Assembly: GCA_949128115.1 (NCBI GenBank)
Contig: OX421963.1
Location: 41,709,979-41,773,978, forward strand
Reading direction: 5' to 3'
From: Anaspis maculata
Lineage: Eukaryota; Arthropoda; Insecta; Coleoptera; Scraptiidae
DNA: 64,000 nt
Each line of letters opens with the position of its first letter. The first letter of the stretch is position 1. Under the pieces are notes generated by a model that worked only from the letters and a program-made list of their open reading frames with translations, did no database searches and was not told the origin of the DNA. The position numbers were made by a program, and so were the translations under genes. Positions 12,410 through 23,391 of this stretch are shown here, piece after piece.

Positions 12410-13826
12410 TTTTGTTTCCGTACTTAAATTATTCCATTAATTATTTGTTGAATTTTGTTGACATTTTTATTTGTCATGCGAATTCCGACAAATTACTGTG
12501 CTTACTACCTGCGTTATTTTACTGTTTAATTTTCATGTGCAAATATTATTATTCTTTTTGTGTCAATATTTTGTGCCCTCCATGTGTTGTGGTTCTCAAA
12601 CATGCATTTCCATTTTGTTTGTTTCTTACTCCCTGTTATTTTGCGAATGGCGGTTGCGAGTATGATCGAGCCTTGGTGTACCTATTTTACTAATATTTTC
12701 TTGAATACCGTAAAAGTCGTTCATGTGCTATCAACCACTTCTACCCAACGTCAATTGACTGTTTTTCAATGTTATGTTTTTGCTCATGTGTCAGGGGTTT
12801 TTACCGTCCAAGCAGGTTGTACGGTACATTTTATTAGGGAGTCATGTTCATAGATTTTGTTCTGTTTGCTTTGAGATGATTTGATGTTGCCTATGTTTGA
12901 TGTTACTTATGCCAGAAGAGGACAGGGTCTGCCATGGTAGATATGGAAGATCGGTTGCAACTCAGCGACTCGCGTAGCGAGGCACATGTCAGCTTTTGTG
13001 GGGTAGGTTCTCTTGCAGGGTCCTCGAGCACAGGTTCGCAACAAAATCACCTCCGTTGTGTAGCTGTAGTATTTTCAATTGTTTTGTAGTGTTTTATCAT
13101 GCTCTGTCTACCAACATGTGTAACATGAGTGTTTGTGTGAGCTTGAGGTGTTTTTGCTTTTGCTTTGCGTTGTTTTGCGCTACATGCTGCGTTGGGGGAG
13201 GGGGAGTAAAGTATCAGTGAGTTTCACATTTTGTCACAACATATTTGAGAACTATTTTGTTCTTAAATGAATATGCAAGGGAGTAAAACGGATAATATAT
13301 TATATTTGAGAGTCTTCTTCAGGCAATACTCAGGGTTTTCTTGACGAATTCTCACCCTGAATGCCTATTTTCCGAATCCGCCACTCGTCCTTTTCTCTGA
13401 CTTGACAGTTTGACATATTATGTTGCGTTGTTTTCGATAGTTTTTATTGTTGATTGATTTTTATGTTTTTGTTTTATTGTTTTTGTTCATTTTGTCCATT
13501 CGGTGTCATTTTATAACTTCTGTCAGTCACACGTTAGGTATTTTAAGAAAAGAACCATAAAAGAATGATTCTGCACTTATTTTGCTTTGAGCACACGTAA
13601 CTTTCAGTGCAATGAGCGTATTTCATTGAACTCCTTCTTCTCCCTCGGGTCTTTTCACTCCTGAACACAAGCGGGCACAACGAAGGGTTAAGACGATCAC
13701 AGGCCAAACAAATAAAATGTCAGGGGGGGCGTACTATCACAGTAAAAGAAAAATTGACAACTTCGGAAAATTAATTTGACACATTGAGCGGAATCAAGTC
13801 AGACTCCTTCATGTTGCATCCATGGG
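12410..13826. other. T-rich stretch without recognisable gene
   Basis: The plus strand is strongly T-rich from about 12.41 to 13.52 kb, giving several overlapping hydrophobic frames (such as 12412-12693) that are compositional artefacts. No splice-linked reading frame or repeat pair is seen. It may be intron or UTR. Confidence 0.3.
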
Positions 13827-14109
13827 AATAGACCATTTCCGCATGACGTCACACGCACGTGTCGAACGGCTGATTCGGGGCAACGTCAAACATGATGTCA
13901 ACTAAACATCCTGTTTGTCAAAACTTTGTGACACTAGTGACTTTTGCACACCGACTGACAGATTGACATACACCAACCTGACTGACGCACATGACTGACG
14001 TAGCCCACGTGCCTCGTGACTCGTGACAGATAACGCAGATCTGACTGACGTTGCCCCGAATCAGCTGTTCAAGACTGAACTGCGTGACGTCAGTGGAAAT
14101 GGTCTATTT
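13827..14109. repeat. MITE with AATAGACCATTTCC ends
   Basis: Ends are AATAGACCATTTCC and GGAAATGGTCTATT. The mirror includes TGACGTCAC and GCTGATTCGGGGCAACGTCA (13870) against TGACGTTGCCCCGAATCAGC (14046), so the terminal inverted repeats reach about 60 bases with a gap. The interior is rich in CTGACTGACG words and non-coding. The outer motif (CATTTCC followed by TGACGTCA) resembles the ends of the larger element at 32683-34676. Confidence 0.8.
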
Positions 14110-15835
14110 GCGATCGAACCTATTCAACCGCCAATCAGACTGCTCACAATAATCGAGTTTGCCGAGTAGCATCGAAGGGTCCATCAAGTCCATCAGCCCT
14201 TTAGCAGTGCACTTCTGTTTCGCTATATTCACAATAATTTGTCGGGTGGACTGACACAAACACAACATCCGCCACACTGATCAAAGCCTAGATATTGTGG
14301 TCTTAAAAATTGCTGCACGCCAGTTTTTTTTTGGAAGGTAAAGTTTTTTGCCTCATTATATGGTAGGTGGATAACACTATATTATGCTTCCCTGAAGGTT
14401 ACAAGGGACGGCGTGCGGGCTTCGAGAACTCTCATTTTGGTTAACGTCCTCGGTTTCGCACGCATCACACACCTTCTGCGACAAAGTTGTTTCAAACACA
14501 CATACATCGTTTGTTTTATATTGAGGGAGGTGGGAAATTCTTCCGGCAAAAGGCCTGGAAATGCGAAAGTGTTTCGAGATAATTTCATTTCCGCCGCCGG
14601 GGCCGGAGCGTGCGAAAACGGCGAAATTCTCGCACCAGCATCAGCACTTTGCGACTTTCGGTGTAGTACCTACCTATCGTCCGTCTTACGTGTGCAAGTA
14701 AATGTAATTTTCTTTATCAAATCCCTCTCCATTAAGGGGAGGTTTATGTTTATGTAGGTGAACGCGCGAAGGGGAAGTCATTGTCATAGTTAAGACAAAG
14801 GACGTATACCTTTAGATAAGACCCCTGATGTAACAGCGGAATGAATGCTTTTAAATTATAGCCGAATTACAAAAGGATCTGGCCAAGTTACATCGCAAAC
14901 GCTTTTCGCCCTCGCCTCCAAGAGTCTTCGCGTGCGACTGCTGGCTCTCTACTCCTTTCCCTCTTGCTGGTGTGTGCATTTGGTGTATAATGTTATCAAG
15001 TTATGGCCCAAGAAGAGTATGGAAGAGAAAGGGAAGAAAACCAGAACATTCTTTCCGTCGCGTCTCTGGGTTGCAGGGCAGGGCTATATCTCCTTCTCTT
15101 TGCTTCTCTGGTGCGTTTCACCTAGCTCCTCCCGAGAATTGTTTATCTGCATTTATAAGTTTTGGGATTTTCTCGGGGCCGGTTCGCGCACAGTGTTGAC
15201 ATTTGAGAATAAAGTTCCTGTTTCTACCAAAGATGTTTATTAAGGTGGGAAATGCGGACGACGCGCATTTTTATATAACGAGAACGAGTTTAAGGAAAAA
15301 TAACGTCACAGCTTTATATGTTGGGTTTTGCCTTTCGTCCTGACGCGTTCGTCTCTCATTTGAACGAAGGGAAACAACCTTCCTGAATTCACCCCCAGAA
15401 ACACTTGGGCGCCCAGAATTTCATTGCCGTTATGTTCGCACACTCTCGTATTTGGGTTAAGACGAAGGAAGCTCCTTCCATTATCTGTATATTATCCTTG
15501 AAAAAGCGCAGCACCAGCTCAGATTTTCTATTTTTATCTCACTTGTTTGCTTTTCATGAGCGGTCAGGTCCCAAAATTATTCATATAGATATTCCCAACT
15601 CATAAGAACACCTATAAGGAATATACAAATCAAAAAACCAGAAACAAAAAAAAAAACAATATAAACCTCAAGCATAGTTCCATACAACATCGACTGCTCT
15701 TAGTTCAACATAAAAGCTCTAGTCTTTCATAATATGTACTTCCCTACTTTCATCAGTCTTACAAACAGTACAATACACAGTTTAATAATTGAACATCAAA
15801 ATTCATAATTTATTCTTGATTAATAATAAAAATAT
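14110..15835. other. Repeat-poor, GC-richer stretch; no gene assigned
   Basis: Contains several 65-130 codon frames, for example 14413-14757 and 14845-15243, none matching a family I know. A CpG-rich patch (CCGCCGCCGGGGCCGG, 14592) might mark a promoter or first exon. No transposon signature is visible. Confidence 0.25.
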
Positions 15836-15962
15836 ACATAAGTAAAGGGTGTCAAATTTAGAGTGTCCCGTTTTCATTTGTTAATTACAAAAAAGTTACA
15901 CAACGGATTCTCATTTTCTTTTCTTTATAAGAGCTGAGTTTCAGCTTCCTCACGACATATTT
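15836..15962 (+). repeat. Copy of the LINE 3' UTR, opposite orientation to 20075-20224
   Basis: AAGTAAAGGGTGTCAAATTT followed by AGAGTGTCCCGTTTTCATT and GATTCTCATTTTCTTT matches the reverse complement of 20075-20216. That region immediately follows the stop of the broken LINE at 20225. The simplest reading is a 5'-truncated insertion of the same LINE here. A remnant inverted-repeat pair enclosing 16-20 kb is the alternative. Confidence 0.55.
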
Positions 15963-16559
15963 TGAAAGTTCATACTTAGAAATTACATCAAATCAATGGC
16001 CTCCATTGCGCTCGATGCATATTTGCGCTTGGTATAATGGGGAAACCATCGTTTGTCGACACATGTTGTTGCGTATATTTATTCTCAAATCACCCCTCAG
16101 GAGACAAGGACACTGAACTCTAGCATAAAGGGGTACTTACTGTTTCGGGTTGTGTCATCTTTGTCATCTATTTTATTCTAGTACTCCTTTCAATTCTTCA
16201 CTTTCATTTTATTACACCTCAAAAGCAGGTCTCGGCCGAAAGGTAAACAAACCTGACATTAAGCTGTCAGTGGATCACGTGTACAAGAACAAGAGGCTTT
16301 GAAAGGAGAAGGGAAAGAAAAAAAGGAGATAGATAAGAATCTTTTACTTCGCCAAAAAAGTTAAGAGCGAATTCTTCGGTGGTGAGGATTTTTGAAGGAA
16401 AACGGTGATTTTCCAAGCCACTTTAGAGACCGCCGTTTTCAAGAGAGCCAAGGAATTCTTCCGCGAAGTCACTTTATTCATTTAAAACCCTCCACCATCT
16501 GAAAGGGTGGACCCCGGTGCTTTAGTCATTTTCTTTTTCTAAAAAAGGGTAATCCTTTA
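15963..16559. other. No gene recognised
   Basis: Mixed-composition sequence without a credible coding frame or repeat. A polypyrimidine-poor acceptor-like AATCCTTTACAG ends at 16560, just before the open stretch that follows. Confidence 0.35.
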
Positions 16560-16888
16560 CAGGTTTTTCAATATTGTATCTCTACAATTTGTCGCACATA
16601 AATATAATAACCGTACACACCATCCAAAACTCGTCAACGTCAAGCCGTTTAACATCGGACCTGGAAGTTGTCACATCATCATCATCGCACATCATCTTCG
16701 GGTCCAGTCGCTGGTGCTCAGGCAAGCCGGTCTGGCACTTCATTCCCCATCGGGAACAGACAACTTCGCCCATTCCCGGGTGCTCCGAGTGTTCCGCGAA
16801 CCCACGCATCGGAACTGGTAGTCGACAGCAGCTGGCCGAAGGCAGCACGGGGAGAGCCAAAGTGACGGAGACCTCATTGCTGGGAAGT
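16560..16888 (+). other. Possible exon, unrecognised
   Basis: Open in several frames on both strands and clearly more GC-rich than its surroundings between about 16640 and 16990. A plus-strand candidate would run from the acceptor-like CTTTACAG (16560) to the donor-like AAGTCCC|GTAAGC (about 16888). One frame contains SHHHHRTSSSGPVAG, the other a proline/serine-rich string. No family is recognised and the two-strand openness weakens the case. Confidence 0.2.
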
Positions 16889-16995
16889 CCCGTAAGCCCT
16901 CTTCCTATTATTTCTTCGTCTACTGCAGTAGTTTGTCGTAACTTTCGGAATCGTTTTTCGCGGGACAGGTCATAACTAGAAAGTAGTGGTACCAC

Positions 16996-18671
16996 GGCTA
17001 GTATAGATCATTATGACACGTGCGGTTTTGTCGTCAAAAACAAGTTGATTTCTTCGCGCATGCTGCTGTAGGGGGTGCAGGGTAATACGGAATAGGGCTG
17101 GGACCTCACATCTTTCCCAGAAACGGAGCCTCTAATTCTCCACACATAGCTTGATCCGACGCCGCTACGTCACCTGGAGTTTCAACATAAATTATACGTC
17201 GAGCTCGAAGCTCGTTTAGCTTCTTTAGCATTATGCTTACCACAATTTATTTGTGATTTGCCTATAAACACCGACGAAATAAAGAACTCGGGATAACCTG
17301 TAACACTGTTTTGTTTTTTCTTCATCTTGACTCTTGACGTTGACAGTTGACGTTGGTTGTCGCACGCTGTCTGTCACATTTTGACGTATTTTTCCCCAAC
17401 TGGGGAGTTAAGTGGCAAGAGTAGGGTAACAATGTCCACCGGAATCTTGGGAATAGACCCATTCAGTTTTACCTGGTCTGCGCGCGCATCTGCACGACTC
17501 GGTGTCATGATAACGGTGCAGGTGAAATGGTGAAAAATGACATCCTTGGAAAAAGTAAAGTCAAAGTGTCAATGTGATAGGTGTACGGTATATACGCGTG
17601 ATCCCTGCAAACATCGCCTTGAAAGAAGACTGGTTAAAAGCAACAAGATGTGGTTAGAAGTCCCCGATCGCGGAGAACACGGACCACGAACCGTAGCTAG
17701 TAACTAGCTCCCAGACCCCCAGTTCCTTCGAGTGTTTCTGTCCGCGATAATGTGACAAATTCTTACAGGTCGGCCTGTCTTTGGCTACTGTCACCTTCTG
17801 GGAGCATTTATAGGTCACAGTCGTAGTTCTCTAGGCCCTCGAAGAGTTGCTGTCGGTGACAAAGGATGCAAAGCTTCTTCCATGAGGTTGACCCGGAATA
17901 CATGTTCTGTAATAGGTGGGAATGCTGCTAACCTGTAGGTTTTGCGGTTACACGGTCTCTTCCTCTCCTTCCTTTAGAGGGGTAGCCCTGGCACACATCT
18001 TGTTCCATGTTGAGTGGAGGTCACCTCATCATTCAGCAGTGAATTCTCACTAGCGTAAACGTCAAAATGACGGCAGTTGAAGTCTTAATCCACATGCTCC
18101 GTCAAAAATGAAACTTACAGGGAATATCAGGAGCGCAAACCTCATGCTGAATTTCCCTAGATGGTCGTTCAGATGCGCGCGCAACTCACTTTGTGTCTCT
18201 TTTCTCACACAGATTTCTGTATAAGTCTGTCTCTCTCGTTTTCACCGAATAGGTCTATTATAGACAATACAAACAGAATATTTCACTCATACGTCAAAAA
18301 CGCGATAATTCGGACACAAATTTTGAGGATTAATAAGCGATAATCCGAAAGACCATATCGATAATTCAATCGATATGTCATTGTTTAAACACCTACTGTC
18401 AAACAAACATGATGCGTGCCCAGTGTTAGCGTTGGACTCTGGACACTGTATGGGGATGCTCATGCTCAAGCGAGTACTCAAGGACCCAGAGGAATGTGCA
18501 AGAAATTGAAACGATTTGGGATTGCGCAGTCATAATGATTTCACACTTTTTACGTCAGCCTCTGGTTCTCTTTTCTGTTCTGTGTTCTGCGGCTCAGTAC
18601 AGTTAAGTGGCTATCCATGTATCATCAATTTTATTGTCGTGTGAAATAATATGTGAATAATTTGTAGAATG
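16996..18671. other. No gene recognised
   Basis: Moderately GC-rich DNA without obvious transposon ends and with only short frames. It may be host intergenic or intronic sequence. Confidence 0.35.
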
Positions 18672-18927
18672 ATTCGGGAAATATTCTTTCGAATACCACT
18701 CTTGCAATGAAAATGAACCAGATAATTCTGAAAATGCGTGTTGCCATAAGAAAACCGCATTCGTTTGTTTTTTTCTGTTGTTCAAAAGAAGAGCCCTCCC
18801 CCTGCGGGGTCGGGCTCTTTTAGCTTTCGAACAACAGAGAAAACAAACTCATGCAGTTTTCAGGCAACACGCATTTTTCAGAATTATCGGTAATTTTCAT
18901 TGCACTCGTGGTATTATACCCGAGAAG
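18672..18927. repeat. Hairpin MITE
   Basis: Near-complete fold-back: CCACTCTTGCAATGAAAAT (18696) against ATTTTCATTGCACTCGTGG (18893), and AATGCGTGTTGCC against GGCAACACGCATTTT. The centre is itself a small hairpin (AGAGCC...GGGCTCT) with CCCCCTGCGGGG at the tip. Frames read on both strands here are mirror images of one another. Confidence 0.8.
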
Positions 18928-19071
18928 ACCATATGTTTATCACCACCGTCGTCACAGATATTGGGGCATCAAAAATCAGCCAATCTTTTTTTGAATGATG
19001 GACTCGCCTGGTTCCTACGCAACCGTAAAATTCCGTGACGGCATAATATGGTCTTTTCTATTTGTATTGTC

Positions 19072-19200
19072 TATACTTTTCGGATATTATTTTTGAGGTC
19101 ATCGAAATTCTGAGGTCTATGTTGGAGAGCCTCTGATTTCACGTAGCCCCACAAAAAGAGGTCCAGTGGTGGAAGATTCGGGAAACGCGCAGACCAGGAA
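19072..19200 (-). pseudogene. Mariner-type transposase C-terminal fragment
   Basis: The minus strand reads WSARFPNLPPLDLFLWGYVK, then SEALQHRPQNFDDLKNNIRK and a stop at about 19072. This is the end of a mariner-like DDE transposase, whose usual motif is PDLTPLDFFLWGY. The last catalytic aspartate position is N (FPNL), so even the fragment is dead. It stops abruptly where the tRNA-like SINE head begins, suggesting the SINE inserted into the transposase gene. Confidence 0.75.
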
Positions 19201-19203
19201 TGA

Positions 19204-19310
19204 TCTCCCCGCTGCACAGTGGGCGAAGTAGCTCAGCTAGCTGGACATGAACTCCCATGCGAGAGATCCCGGGTTCAAATCCTATTGGAGGGCAGTTCTT
19301 TTTTTCGTTT
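19204..19310 (+). mobile_element. tRNA-derived SINE head
   Basis: Contains an A box (TAGCTCAGCTAGCTGG, near 19209) and a consensus B box (GGTTCAAATCC, 19272-19282) at tRNA-like spacing, followed by a T run. The cloverleaf is not intact: the T stem CCGGG/CCTAT and the acceptor ends do not pair. I therefore call a tRNA-derived SINE or tRNA pseudogene rather than a functional tRNA. It lies directly behind a truncated transposase. Confidence 0.6.
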
Positions 19311-20074
19311 TTTTTCCATTAGGAAAAGGTGATCATTGAATATTATCACATTTATTTACCATACTTACCATAGCCCATGATTTTTTCAAGTTTAACCTGA
19401 TGTATCACCTATTATATTCAAAAAAGTTACGGCAAAATTATTGAAAATACTCTTGAAAAAAAAATTGACCAACCGCAGAGTCGCGCATAGTCGCAGAATA
19501 TTTCAATGTTTCTGTGAGGATAAATGGTCCACTGACACAATGTCAGCAAAAACTTTGATGGCAATTAAAGGCAACTACCACTTTCGCACCAGCGAAAATC
19601 ACTTATTCATAATATAAGAAAAATAGCATTTTTCAATTATCTTTATGTAATTTTTTTTAGAGCTTTTTAAAACACCCTGTAGTAAAACAATCTTCACAAT
19701 TTGATTCTACATTGATGAGGCTACAAGAGCTATCCATTGAAGTCGAAATAACAGTTTGTATGACTGTGTTACCCGGATCTGAAAATGCTCCATAATATTG
19801 GAACGTTTTTTTTTTGTTCCAAGCTGTGGTAATGACCCGAACTTTGAGACTGATTACTCAATAAGAAAGGAGTTGGAACAAAATCTTTACAATGAAATGA
19901 GATCGTGGACTAATTGGCTACACCCCTGGAATAGAATCATCGCTGAATTCTCGAAATCATTTTTCAGACTTATGTCCGGCTACGAACGCGATTCCGCCTA
20001 GTGTGCGCTGAGGCAAAAAACGCCCCGGAAACATCGGTCAAAATAAATTTATAATTCACCGATGTCATTTTCAG
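19311..20074. other. No gene recognised
   Basis: Short frames only. AACACCCTGTAG at about 19670 is another copy of the motif associated with the palindromes. A small palindrome GGAACGTTTTTT...GTTCC lies near 19800. Confidence 0.35.
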
Positions 20075-20224
20075 CTAGTGATTTTCTTTTTACGTCATGA
20101 GAAAGCTGAAGCTTCGTTCCTCCATTTGAAAAAAAGAAAATGAGAATCTGATTGCAACTTCTTTGTGATCAACGAATGAAAACGGGACACTCTTAATTTG
20201 ACACCCTTTACTTATTATAGATTA
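20075..20224 (-). repeat. LINE 3' UTR
   Basis: Follows the last stop of the LINE pseudogene on the minus strand and matches, inverted, 15836-15962. It carries AAGTAAAGGGTGTCAAATTA near its start. No poly-A tail is obvious. Confidence 0.5.
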
Positions 20225-21686
20225 TTATAGAATATAAAAAATGTCTTCTAATTTTGCGACTGCATCTGGCATGGTACCGAGGATTGACGCTGCATTGCCA
20301 CGCTATACCGCAAGACTAATTCTCTGGATCAAGTAGCAAGTCGACCTTGCTTCATTCTTGGCACCGCGTATCTTTCTTCCTATCTCGCTGATCAATTTTT
20401 TTGCGTCTTCTCCCCAAGGGCCAAGAGTCTCGATGGCGATGGGCACAAAAAGGTAACTGGTGTCTGTGGTTATGTATTTGGCTCTTTTAATATTTTCACG
20501 AAGACGAGCTGCTTCTCCTGCTTTTTTCGACGATGAACCAACATAGGATTTTGCCAACGTATCAGTGCACGTGACGTCCCATAAAAGAGCTTTGCCACAT
20601 TACCAGGGGACTAGGGTGATACCGTCAGATCTCTTATTGTCCCTCCTATAACATCCGTTCGGTTCACGAATTGATGAAACTTCGGCTAAAGTTAAGGCTC
20701 GTTTAACTAAGTCGTTAATCATCTCGTGCCGTGCTCTTCTTCCTGCACTTCTGTAGCATGACAGGCCGTGATGGCCCAAAGTATCAACAGTTTCGCCACA
20801 GATGCAAGAATGAGAGACACACATTTGAATGCCAAGCCGTAAACATACGGAAATTCTGAATGTTGAATTCTCTGAGAAGGTTCCTAAATTGGTAGAAGGG
20901 AGCTCCAGATTCATTTTCTTGTAGGGCCAATAACCGTGCTTGATCTTTATCTGAAGATACTTTCTCAAACAATAGTTGAAGGGATGTGTTGTTGATTTTC
21001 TCATCCCAGAATTTTTGGTGACGAGCATTGGGGTCTTCTAAAGGTATCATCTTGGTCAAAGAAATCCAATGTGAAATGGCCTCCTCATAAGCCGGGTCTT
21101 CCAAAGTAGAGATTGAAGTGGGCAGGACAAGTGTAAACAGTGATTTTGAATAGTTCCAAGACCCTAAAAATGCCGGATAACATATTTTTGTCACGTTTCT
21201 TAGGCCAAGACCTCCTTCTTTAACAGGTGAAGTAGCCTGGATCCAGGTGTTTTCGTTGTCCAAATTCAAGTTACAGATCTTCGAAATCGACTGTCGAAGC
21301 ATATCGTCATATTGGTCGAGGTCGTCCTGAGAACGCCAGCAGAGTGTGCCTCTAAGTGTATGAGTCATTTTGGGTATTGAAAATGCCTGCCGCGGTAGGT
21401 AAAAGGCGAGGTAAAAGGCTATATGTGTAGGTAAGTAAGACATGCGGGTGACCATATTGCTTAATTCCAAGGTACGTTTCTTCAAGGCGTTTGAGATTCC
21501 TTTGTCTTATAAAGGGCATCCTAGTATGTTGGTGTTCTTTGGGGTTAGGTTTTTCAGCAATAAGATCTGTCAGCCTCGAGAGGAAGCTTTCGGGTTGAGG
21601 AACTTTTCAACTATTTTGGAGACGAGAGCTTCGTCATCTTCGCTTTTTGACGATGATCTTGTTTTATTAGCTTTGGTGTCCGGCAT
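20225..21686 (-). pseudogene. Non-LTR retrotransposon (LINE) with restriction-like endonuclease, internally deleted
   Basis: On the minus strand an N-terminal piece starting at 21686 (MPDTKANKTRSSSKSEDEAL) continues in the same frame into the C-terminal part of a reverse transcriptase (NTNILGCPL; RQAFSIPKMTHTLRG; VKEGGLGLRN), so the fingers/palm and YxDD motif have been lost. A frameshift near 20850 leads into the zinc-binding and nuclease part: CVSHSCICGETVDTLGHHGLSC, shaped C-x-C-x7-H-x4-C; then RRARHEMINDLVKRAL; a PDG-like SDGITLVPW; and LLWDVTCTDTLAKS. The C-terminus has GRKIRGAKNEARSTC, QRISLAV and RGNAASILGTMP. Disabling changes: TGA at 21570, TAA near 21507, the frameshift, TAA near 20598 and TAG near 20300. 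Family role: target-primed reverse transcription. The exact clade is uncertain; R2/R4-like elements share such an endonuclease. Confidence 0.75.
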
Positions 21687-23391
21687 ATCGAAAACTTATT
21701 CACGCACAGTATTTGAAATCTCAAAGACACAATACAATAACAATAACGGAGCGCTCGCCGGAAACACGTCTACTCGCTGCAGCAATTAAAATATTGTTCT
21801 CTGCCATGGTCATCTGTTGATCTAGCGATATACCGCCCATGCGGATTGCGCTTCACACAGACAGCAATACAGTTTTTTTAGAAATTCTAGAAATTCCTTC
21901 AGTTTTTCACAGGAATGCTATTGCGATGTAGGCTAGATCCATTTAGTCGTCTTTCAACTTTCACCGTCAGTTCTACAAAAGAGATGATTAGCGATCAAGG
22001 CTAATTGCAGATTAACTGACCTTTTTTATACTAAATGCTAAGTGATTAACCACAAAAAATGCCTGAAATCTGTACTAGACCCATCATCTTTTCATTATTG
22101 AGAGATAAATCAGCATTTCCATTGATCAGTAATCTACAAACTGACAAACAAAAATCGCTAATCAACTGATCTCGAATTATCTTTTTTGTGGAACCCAGGG
22201 TCAGTGATTGATTTTATTGTTTGCTAGTGACATGACTGTGTTGAACATGAACACTCAAATATCATGAACTAAGATAAAGGCGGTGAGTCATCATCAGGTG
22301 TGCCGTCATATCCACACCTCCCCCGTTTACAATGTTTCAGTGTTGCAAGTATAACACACAGGTACCTATGTGTGTTCCGTGTTGCAAGCTCAAGAGCTCA
22401 CACGATACATCTTATATAATTCACGCCTTCGCCCCTTGAAGTAGGATCCTCCAGTAATACAACTCCTGCTCCCTGTAGGTACAACAGCGTTATCTTTCGC
22501 TGTACAATTATGTCACACAACGTGTGTCGCCCGGAATGGAGTTCATTTATCGTTTGGTGCAATTTTCAAACGTAGTAAAAGCCTCCCAGAAGATATTAAA
22601 GGGGTTGCGACTGAGACGCTCTACTAGCAACAGCGTCCCACATACAACTAATGTAAACAAGACAATTTTAAGACCAATGTTCCACAAAGGTGACTTTTGC
22701 TAAAGCAGCGCTGCGGAATTTGCATCCCTGAGGAATTAATCTTACGTAAAATGGGTTTGGGGTAACAAAGTTAGGTACGGACGGGTACCTATCTGGAAAC
22801 GCTAAGACATTTTCGTTTTAGACACAGCGTGATGCAAAACTATATAGGGTGTTCTCGAAGTTGAGTCGTTTCTTTTAACACATTGTTGCTGACATGTCAA
22901 GGGATCAGGGAAAAAAGTAAAAATCCTTTGTCGTGAATTCATCGAGTTACGAATGCTTAAAGTGTTGTCCCTACTTCTATACTTGCAGAGAGTTTTGCAA
23001 AATATTGCTTTCACAATACAGACTGAATATTGCATTCGAGTCGAGAGCGATATACAGGTGTCCCGAAATGAATGCAACAAAATTTATAGGGAGGTAGAAA
23101 ACTGAAGAAAAAGGGTACTTCCTTAATGAAAATACCTTTGCAAACGTTATAGCGGAGATACAGGCCTTCGAAGTTGGTTCTTCAAATCAGTTTTTTTTTG
23201 CATTACTTTTGAACCGTTGAACCGATTTCATTCAAATTTGAACCAATGTTTACTAAAATAGGTCTCTATTGAAGAATGATAACGCATTTCATTAAACATT
23301 TTTGGGGGCGAAAATAATAGGGAATACTTTCCCCCTTTCCCTCCTATTTTTCACCCCCCTGAATATTTTTGGAAATGGCTCCAGTTTTCGG
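21687..23391. other. No gene recognised
   Basis: AT-rich sequence with short frames. A weak inverted pair (TCAGTTCTACAAAAGAGATG near 21968; CATTTTTTGTGGAACC-like words near 22190) may be an old MITE. CTATATAGGGTGTTCTCGAAG at 22839 and TATACAGGTGTCCCG at 23051 belong to the motif that accompanies the palindromes; the first also matches, inverted, 31170-31206 beside LIR5. Confidence 0.45.

Noticed and set aside
12412..12853. Membrane protein genes suggested by hydrophobic frames
   Set aside because: Strong T-richness produces hydrophobic codons in all three frames; no start, splice or family evidence.
16582..16995. 137-codon minus-strand frame as a gene
   Set aside because: Open on both strands because of local GC-richness; no homology or motif favours either strand.
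19204..19290. Functional tRNA gene
   Set aside because: A and B boxes are good, but the T stem and acceptor stem do not pair; a SINE head or tRNA pseudogene fits better.
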